10,217 nucleotides of DNA, taken from KLAP211 sp964650085 (GTDB lineage Bacteria > Patescibacteriota > Dojkabacteria > J137). The stretch lies in contig CAZYSE010000040.1 of the NCBI GenBank assembly GCA_964650085.1, positions 1 through 10,217 of the forward strand, read 5' to 3'. A program made the translations under genes and the position numbers. The notes under the pieces are model-generated. The model made no database searches and was not told the DNA's origin. It saw only the letters and a program-made list of their open reading frames with translations. Below, in pieces: positions 6,124 through 10,217 of this stretch; position 1 is the stretch's first letter, and every line of letters begins with the position of its first letter.

Positions 6124-6592
6124 AGTTTCTAGTTGCTGCAGAGAGCTGATTTACTAAATTATCTATTTCTAAAGCTTCGTTTGAATGTCCTGCAATGATA
6201 GTTATCACTACGATCTGATTATTGTTTGATCCGGGGTAGGAATCAAAGGTAAATTCCTCTATATTTATTGTATCAGAGGTCTCTAGTGCAAGTACATCAT
6301 TCTCATACCTGCAGATGCTTGAACCGCATACTTCCCATCTTATTGTTTTACCTGCTACATTCATTTCGCAGCTGGCGTCTCCACAATCGCTTACGTTATT
6401 GGCGTTTCTAACTTCTCTTGAAATTTGGCTTAGCACCGAAGACATTTGTTCTCTAACAAAACTTCGACCAGCGATTTTTGTGTTGGATCTTAAAGCTAGC
6501 AAGATAACATTAAATAGCATAATGATAAGAATTCCTATTATTCCTAAGGTTACAACCACTTCTACCAATGAATATGCTTTTAATTTTTTCAT
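6116..6592 (-). CDS. Minor prepilin (GspJ/PilW-like position), Ala at cleavage site
   Basis: This 158-residue protein starts MKKLKA then YSLVEVVVTLGIIGILIIMLF: a short basic leader, a class III cleavage site after A6, the conserved Glu at mature position 5, and a hydrophobic alpha-1 helix. The segment RSFVREQMSSVLSQISREVRNAN (43-65) resembles the alpha-1C region of GspJ/PilW-like pseudopilins. Two CGxxxC motifs (CGDASC, CGSSIC, about residues 70-95) could form local disulfides in the head domain. The gene lies 3 bases after the preceding prepilin and overlaps the PilX-like gene by 8 bases, as expected in a minor-pilin set that builds a tip complex. Prepilin identity is firm; the subclass is tentative. 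Confidence 0.85.
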   Translation of the reverse strand: MKKLKAYSLVEVVVTLGIIGILIIMLFNVILLALRSNTKIAGRSFVREQMSSVLSQISREVRNANNVSDCGDASCEMNVAGKTIRWEVCGSSICRYENDVLALETSDTINIEEFTFDSYPGSNNNQIVVITIIAGHSNEALEIDNLVNQLSAATRNYE

Positions 6593-6595
6593 ACG

Positions 6596-7315
6596 TTAAA
6601 AAGTCTGATCACCGGTACTTGAGGAGTTATTATCAAATGTGCCTCCGCTCACTCCACCAGTAGTTGGAATTGGAGTAAATGTTGTCCCTCCAGTTTGTGA
6701 ACCACCTGTAGTCGGTTGAGTACCTGTCGTTGCTGGAGAGCCAGTTGCTGAGCCGCCTCCCGTTGCGGTTCCTCCTGGTAACCCGTTTGGTACAGTAAAT
6801 TCGTTGTACTTAACAAAATCTAATTTAGAAGTTAGAGTCTCTGTGTTTAAGGTATAAACATAAACAACACTACCGATAAAGCGATCGTTTAATGCTTGAT
6901 CTTGTTTTCTCAATTGTATTTGAATACATAGGTTTTGCGTAAGGGAGCTGTCTACAATTTCTTTTGCTATTACATTGTATTCGTTATTGCTATCACAAGA
7001 AGTGATTGGGGTAGTTGGAGATTCAAAAGTGTCTAAAGTTAACTGATCTCTACCGCTCAAATAGAAGTTTCTGGTAGAAGTAGATGTAAGCGTATTAAAC
7101 TCCGTTTGAGCTATTTCTAAGGCTGTTGAATTTTTGAGCTTATCCATTACTTGGATAACAATTCCACTAATTTCGTCTTCCGTTTGATTGTTCCTTACTT
7201 CCACAAAACCTCGAGAAACCAATAGCATAGAGGAGATTAGCGTAGTTCCAATTATTCCCATAACTATTAGAACTTCTACAAGACCGGAGGCTGTTTTTAA
7301 TACGACTTTTCTCAT
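6596..7315 (-). CDS. Minor prepilin with Gly/Thr/Ser-rich C-terminal tail
   Basis: This 239-residue protein opens MRKVVLKTA then SGLVEVLIVMGIIGTTLISSMLLV. The leader is 9 residues, cleavage is expected after A9, and Glu is at mature position 5 (E14). The pilin body runs to about residue 177 and has two cysteines (107 and 130). From about residue 178 to the end, 62 residues are dominated by Gly, Thr, Ser and Pro (GGTATGGGSATGSPATTGTQ and onward), a flexible stalk-like tail that could be O-glycosylated. Such a tail on a pilin is not typical. The start overlaps the preceding prepilin stop as TAATG. It may correspond to the PilV/GspI slot of a minor-pilin cluster; this is inferred from order only. 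Confidence 0.84.
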   Translation of the reverse strand: MRKVVLKTASGLVEVLIVMGIIGTTLISSMLLVSRGFVEVRNNQTEDEISGIVIQVMDKLKNSTALEIAQTEFNTLTSTSTRNFYLSGRDQLTLDTFESPTTPITSCDSNNEYNVIAKEIVDSSLTQNLCIQIQLRKQDQALNDRFIGSVVYVYTLNTETLTSKLDFVKYNEFTVPNGLPGGTATGGGSATGSPATTGTQPTTGGSQTGGTTFTPIPTTGGVSGGTFDNNSSSTGDQTF

Positions 7316-7830
7316 TATTTATAAGTGTTTTCGACTAAATTTATGGTAATGGTTTTCACTTCGTTTGTAAACAAATGTCTTATATCTACAGTACAATTTC
7401 CAGTTACTTGAACATTTCCTACAGAATCTAAGCCGATGAAGTCTTGAGTTAACCTCTTAAAGCCGAACCTTGTTGAACATCCAACTACAGTTATCTCCAT
7501 GTTTGAAAGCGTAATTAAACCCGAAGCGCTGTTGAGACAACTGAATACGGAGCCATCGGAATTCGAAGTACATTCAATGGGTTGAACTGAAGTAGTTAGA
7601 AAATTAATCCCAAATAAATCTTTTTGTTGAAGCGTGCCACCAGTACTTGATCCAAAAGCATTAGTGGATTTGTTACGTCCTTCGTTGATTAATGAAATGA
7701 TATTGGTGTATGCGCTGTTCAGTTCTACATTTGCTCTAAATCGCGAAAGTCCAAATATACTTAATCCTAAAGTTAAAGCAATTATCCCAAAGACAACCAT
7801 TAATTCTATAAGTGTAAATGCGTTTTTCAT
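7315..7830 (-). CDS. Prepilin, GspH/FimT-like
   Basis: This 171-residue protein starts MKNA then FTLIELMVVFGIIALTLGLSIF, an exact type IV prepilin signature with a 4-residue leader, Ala at -1, Phe at +1 and Glu at +5. The helix continues into SRFRANVELNSAYTNIISLINEGRNKSTN (29-57). This resembles the R....l...l...i..AR..A pattern of GspH/FimT minor pilins, which initiate pseudopilus assembly. Four cysteines (ECTS, SCLN, GCST, NCTV) in the head could make two disulfides. Its ATG overlaps the prepilin peptidase stop as ATGA, and it is followed by the next prepilin with a one-base overlap. Prepilin status is certain; the subtype is probable. Confidence 0.87.
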   Translation of the reverse strand: MKNAFTLIELMVVFGIIALTLGLSIFGLSRFRANVELNSAYTNIISLINEGRNKSTNAFGSSTGGTLQQKDLFGINFLTTSVQPIECTSNSDGSVFSCLNSASGLITLSNMEITVVGCSTRFGFKRLTQDFIGLDSVGNVQVTGNCTVDIRHLFTNEVKTITINLVENTYK

Positions 7831-8552
7831 AAGCCTAGGAGTAAATAAATCTGATTTTGGAATATTAAAGTTAAAACAAACGAAATTAAAACGATTGGCA
7901 TTAGGGGAATTCTAGTTTTAAGCACTTTCTTTCTATCTTTCCAGTACGACAAAATTAATCCCAAGGCAATCAAACCCCCTGTAATAGAAGAAATCATAAT
8001 AAAACCTATAGAGAGTGGTATTCCAAAAACGAATCCAAGCGCTGCATATATATAAATATCGCCATCCCCTATGCCTTTTCCTTTAGTAAATCTATGAAGG
8101 AAGAATATAAGCGCCCCTAAACCAATTCCAGCAATCATGTTTCCAATAGTACCAATGTACACAGAACTTAGACTCACTTCGCCAATTGATCGGAACTCAA
8201 GATAATTTGAGAGACCTAGCACAAAGTTTATTAGAACTATTAGCAGTAGGAATAGATTAGTAAATCTTTCCGGAATCGACAAAGTGTGCAAATCCCAGAT
8301 AGTTAGATAAACTAGTCCTACAAAAACAATAGTATATATTGGTAAGTAAACCCAAAGGTCAGTAGAGTTAATATAAAAAAGATGGCCTACAAATAATGCT
8401 CCGGAAAAAAAGTAAGTGAAGCTAGCTAGAATTTCCTTTAAACTCATCTCTGTTTTAAAAGAGAATTTATTATCGTTTATATACGAGGAGAGTAGTGAGG
8501 AGAATATTAAAGTTATAAACCCCCCTATTATTGCAATTGGTAATTCGGACAT
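7827..8552 (-). CDS. pilD: Prepilin peptidase, A24 family (PilD-like), lacking the N-terminal cysteine/methyltransferase region
   Basis: This multi-spanning membrane aspartic protease has 241 residues from ATG 8552. Its first catalytic Asp lies in TIWDLHTLSIPERFT (D87), matching the usual IDLxxxxLPD motif. The second is in GIGDGDIYIYAALG (D165), matching GxGxGDxKLLAALG but with Tyr in place of the Lys. It cleaves the leaders of the neighbouring prepilins at the inner face of the membrane. The protein has no cysteine at all, and the CxxC zinc motifs of the usual N-terminal N-methyltransferase region are missing. A TTG at 8567 would add MSELI and repeats the same MSEL start; ATG 8552, two bases after the upstream stop, is preferred. 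The stop overlaps the next prepilin as ATGA. Confidence 0.9.
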   Translation of the reverse strand: MSELPIAIIGGFITLIFSSLLSSYINDNKFSFKTEMSLKEILASFTYFFSGALFVGHLFYINSTDLWVYLPIYTIVFVGLVYLTIWDLHTLSIPERFTNLFLLLIVLINFVLGLSNYLEFRSIGEVSLSSVYIGTIGNMIAGIGLGALIFFLHRFTKGKGIGDGDIYIYAALGFVFGIPLSIGFIMISSITGGLIALGLILSYWKDRKKVLKTRIPLMPIVLISFVLTLIFQNQIYLLLGL

Positions 8553-8554
8553 AA

Positions 8555-8956
8555 TCAATTCGGACAAGCAGCTGTTCCGAATCCTTTGTACGCTCCAGAC
8601 TCAAGTCTCACGCACAATTGGTATTCTGAAGAGCTAATAAAATTATATAAATAGTTTGTTCCCTCTGTATTAGTTTGAGCAGCCGATTTTAAAAATCTTT
8701 CTAAAGGTACATTTTCAACAAGGCCATCTATTTCAAAAAGGTTCTGTTGAAAAGTTACGTTTACATTATTTGGATACTTAAGATTGTCTCTTCGATATTT
8801 ATTTAACAAAGTATCGATTTGACCTCCGACAGTAGCTCGTTCTGAATCTCTGCTATTTCTTTGGAGCACCTGTATTCCTTGGAAAGATAGCAGCAGCAAA
8901 ACTGCTGCTATCCCCATGAATATTAAGATTTCAATTAAAGTGAAACCTTTTCTCAT
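8555..8956 (-). CDS. Type IV prepilin (PilA-like), Gly at cleavage site
   Basis: The product has 133 residues from the ATG at 8956: MRKG then FTLIEILIFMGIAAVLLLLSF. This is the textbook prepilin leader with Gly at -1, Phe at +1 and Glu at +5. Upstream in-frame ATGs (9001, 8998) would place 15 unrelated residues before the leader and overlap the previous gene, so they are rejected. The stretch QRNSRDSERATVGGQIDTLLNKYRRDNLKYPN (33-64) matches the R-D-x-x-R ... Y ... YP pattern of major-pilin-like proteins. Two C-terminal cysteines (CVRL near 117 and the terminal CPN) may form the pilin disulfide loop. It begins one base after the preceding pilin's TAA. Confidence 0.88.
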   Translation of the reverse strand: MRKGFTLIEILIFMGIAAVLLLLSFQGIQVLQRNSRDSERATVGGQIDTLLNKYRRDNLKYPNNVNVTFQQNLFEIDGLVENVPLERFLKSAAQTNTEGTNYLYNFISSSEYQLCVRLESGAYKGFGTAACPN

Positions 8957-8957
8957 A

Positions 8958-9398
8958 TTATTCGAATGAGACTCTCTGAGCTGGGAATCCACAATCATCA
9001 CCAGAGTTTCCTACCTGAGTGATTGTTCCGCCCTCAACCATAACTCCTAATGAGTATGTACTTCCATCTGTCTCGTAACAGTATAGAGAACAACCTGAAG
9101 TTGACGCAGCTTCTAACGTTTCGCAAGCTGCTCCAGGTCCGTTTAACTCTACCTCTACGTTGCCAACAAGCATCGCATCCCCTCCTGTTTGGATTTCGAT
9201 ATCTGGGTAAACTGAGTTGTTAGTGTAATGACCTTCAACGGCTAGTCTAACAGCGTTAACACTGTCTCTTCGTTGGGTATCTCTAAGTGATCTCTGTACT
9301 ATTGTAATTCCCAATAGCGAAAGAGTTACTAATACTCCGATGATTCCCATTGCGACCATCAGTTCGATTAGCGTAAATGCATTTTTCTTTTTATGCAT
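8958..9398 (-). CDS. Type IV prepilin, candidate major pilin (PilA-like)
   Basis: The product has 146 residues from ATG 9398: MHKKKNA then FTLIELMVAMGIIGVLVTLSLL, with a basic 7-residue leader, cleavage after A7, and Glu at +5. The same frame stays open to 9533, but those 45 extra residues lie across a promoter-like region and part of a repeat element, so they are rejected. The sequence RSLRDTQRRDSVNAVRLAVEGHYTNNSVYPD (36-66) shows the RDxxR...YP pattern of major pilins. Four cysteines occupy the C-terminal half (AACET, GCSLYC, DDCG). It is the first gene after the pilC repeat and has its own upstream spacer, so it may be separately transcribed at a high level. That it is the main subunit is inference. 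Confidence 0.85.
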   Translation of the reverse strand: MHKKKNAFTLIELMVAMGIIGVLVTLSLLGITIVQRSLRDTQRRDSVNAVRLAVEGHYTNNSVYPDIEIQTGGDAMLVGNVEVELNGPGAACETLEAASTSGCSLYCYETDGSTYSLGVMVEGGTITQVGNSGDDCGFPAQRVSFE

Positions 9399-9433
9399 AT
9401 ATTGATTAAATAAAAAATAAGATATCTTTCTCC

Positions 9434-9462
9434 AGTTTAATAGTATGAAGGGCAAAGTGCAA
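9434..9462 (-). promoter_or_regulatory. possible promoter for the pilin genes
   Basis: On the minus strand TTGCAC (9462-9457) and TAAACT (9439-9434) are 17 bases apart, matching sigma-70 hexamers at 3/6 and 4/6. They lie about 36 bases before the pilin ATG at 9398, in the only sizeable spacer of the operon. Another candidate, TAAAAT at 9505-9500, lies farther up without a TG extension. Both matches are weak. Confidence 0.25.
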
Positions 9463-9516
9463 GGAGTATTTCGGACGTCGAAGAGGTAGTATTTTTTAGA
9501 TTTTATCGCTGACATC

Positions 9517-9596
9517 AAGAACACCCCTGTCACTTCGTGACATCCCCTCTTTGATTAAAGAGGGGAAACCCGACCGCAGTCGGGAGGGGTGTTCTT
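9517..9596 (-). repeat. Multi-hairpin element 2 (terminal inverted repeat enclosing three stem-loops)
   Basis: A perfect 12-base terminal inverted repeat, AAGAACACCCCT (9517-9528) and AGGGGTGTTCTT (9585-9596), encloses three hairpins. In plus-strand order: GTCAC/GTGAC around TTC (9529-9541), TCCCCTCTTT/AAAGAGGGGA around GATT (9543-9566) and CCCGAC/GTCGGG around CGCA (9569-9584). Only 0-2 bases separate the stems, so the whole 80 bases can form a tight four-way junction. Read on the minus strand, the order A (CCCGAC), B (CCCCT), C (GAA loop) equals that of the element at 830-915. Its edge overlaps the pilC stop codon by two bases. No T-run follows on the minus strand. It is probably a second copy of the same family. 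Confidence 0.88.
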
Positions 9597-10217
9597 AACC
9601 AACGATTTGTCCAACTTGATAAATCGGGAGATAAATAGCAACTGCTAAGAAGCCTACCATAACTCCAACAATTACTAGTATGATTGGTTCTACTAGCTTC
9701 GACAGGTTACCAGCAATCTGATCCACTTCTTCTTGATAAAAAGAAGCCAAGTCGTTTAGCACATATCCAACTTTACCTGATTCTTCTGCCGTAGCGAGCA
9801 TCCTTATTAGGATAGGAGGGAATGCGTTTTTAGTATTATATTTTGCAAGACTAATTGAAATTGAACTACCCACTGTGACTTCTTCTTTGGATTTAAGAAC
9901 AATATTTTGGAATACACCGTTACCCATTGCCCTGCCAGTAATATCAAGCGCCTCAATAACTGGAATTCCACTTGCCATAAGCATCGATACAATTCGACAG
10001 AATTCCGCTACTTCAACTTTTCTAGTTAAGTTTCCAAAAACTGGGATTCGAAGCTTGATCGCATCTATTCTCAATCTTCCTTCAGGAGTGCCGTAATAAT
10101 ATCTATACCCTAAATATCCTGTTACCAATAATGTTGAGAGAATTAGAATAGTTTCAATTCTTCCGATCGATTCTCCAATGTTTACCAAAACTTGAGTTAT
10201 GAATGGTAGGTCTGTTT
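9595..10217 (-). CDS. pilC: PilC, type IV pilus inner-membrane platform protein, C-terminal half (partial, 5' end outside window)
   Basis: The frame is open from the window edge (first full codon at 10215) to a TAA at 9597-9595, giving 206 residues. It contains a complete second T2SSF domain. A transmembrane helix (about residues 20-36 of the visible part) is followed by FCRIVSMLMASGIPVIEALDI and ATAEESGKVGYVLNDLASFY, then the terminal LVEPIILVIVGVMVGFLAVAIYLPIYQVG helix, all diagnostic of PilC/GspF C-termini. PilC is the membrane platform that couples the PilB/PilT motors to pilin insertion and removal. The first visible TTG codon (10188) is internal, since family-like sequence (LPFITQVLVNIGE) continues upstream. 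The repeat element begins inside its stop codon. Confidence 0.95.
   Translation of the reverse strand, partial: TDLPFITQVLVNIGESIGRIETILILSTLLVTGYLGYRYYYGTPEGRLRIDAIKLRIPVFGNLTRKVEVAEFCRIVSMLMASGIPVIEALDITGRAMGNGVFQNIVLKSKEEVTVGSSISISLAKYNTKNAFPPILIRMLATAEESGKVGYVLNDLASFYQEEVDQIAGNLSKLVEPIILVIVGVMVGFLAVAIYLPIYQVGQIVG

Noticed and set aside
8553..8567. TTG start of the prepilin peptidase
   Set aside because: Possible, but it would overlap the upstream gene and only duplicates MSEL; ATG at 8552 in TGATTATG is the simpler coupled start.
8957..9001. 15-residue extension of the second PilA-like prepilin
   Set aside because: It overlaps the end of the preceding pilin gene and precedes a perfect MRKG leader; the ATG at 8956 follows the upstream stop by one base.
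9399..9533. 45-residue N-terminal extension of the candidate major pilin
   Set aside because: It would place a long non-hydrophobic segment before a standard prepilin leader and runs into the folded repeat; the frame is open by chance.
9517..9596. tRNA or other known cloverleaf RNA gene
   Set aside because: The fold is a four-way junction of tRNA-like length, but there is no T-loop consensus, no CCA-type acceptor end and no 7-base anticodon loop; the loops are 3-4 bases.
1..10217. Alternative genetic code (TGA as sense codon)
   Set aside because: TGA serves as a stop at tight coupled junctions (248-250, the peptidase stop at 7827-7829, the pilin stop at 8555-8557), and conserved proteins contain no in-frame TGA.

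Overview
The window looks like a chromosomal segment of an AT-rich bacterium from the Candidate Phyla Radiation (Patescibacteria). The evidence is the compact coupled gene layout, the almost complete lack of Shine-Dalgarno sequences, a cysteine-free and slightly long bL32, and a type IV pilus locus that shows no PilP or PilQ within the window. TGA is used as a normal stop (trmH-family gene, prepilin peptidase, second pilin), which argues against the recoded Gracilibacteria/Absconditabacteria. The phylum within CPR cannot be fixed from this sequence alone.

Plus strand, 1-2829: an information-processing block. It holds the 3' end of a TrmH/SpoU-family RNA methyltransferase, then rsmD (16S rRNA methyltransferase), a 285-base spacer with a folded repeat element, and rpmF-nusB-rnc (bL32, NusB, RNase III) as an overlapping cluster. 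rpsP (bS16) follows with its own promoter and a clear intrinsic terminator. All of these genes act in ribosome assembly or rRNA processing. The rpmF and rpsP promoters share the extended -10 sequence TTATGnTAAAATT.

Minus strand, 10217-2958: a type IV pilus operon read right to left. The order is pilC C-terminal half, a folded repeat, two PilA-like prepilins, prepilin peptidase, three minor prepilins, a PilX-like protein, then pilM-pilN-pilO. Genes overlap by 1-8 bases or lie within 5 bases of each other, so they are probably co-transcribed and translationally coupled. PilC is the inner-membrane platform, PilM/N/O form the cytoplasmic ring and alignment complex, PilD matures the pilins, and the six small proteins build the fibre and its tip. 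The PilB/PilT ATPases are not in the window.

The most unusual non-coding signal is a pair of about 80-base elements (830-915 and 9517-9596, opposite strands). Both have perfect terminal inverted repeats enclosing three hairpins in the same order. Their sequences have diverged but their pairing is kept, and each lies in sense orientation just downstream of a gene. A degenerate 7-8 base repeat (CCTTTAGCCTTTTAACC-like) fills two other intergenic stretches. On the protein side, the prepilin peptidase has no cysteines and no recognisable N-methylation domain, most prepilins have Ala instead of Gly before the cleavage site, and RNase III has Asn in place of a metal-site Asp.
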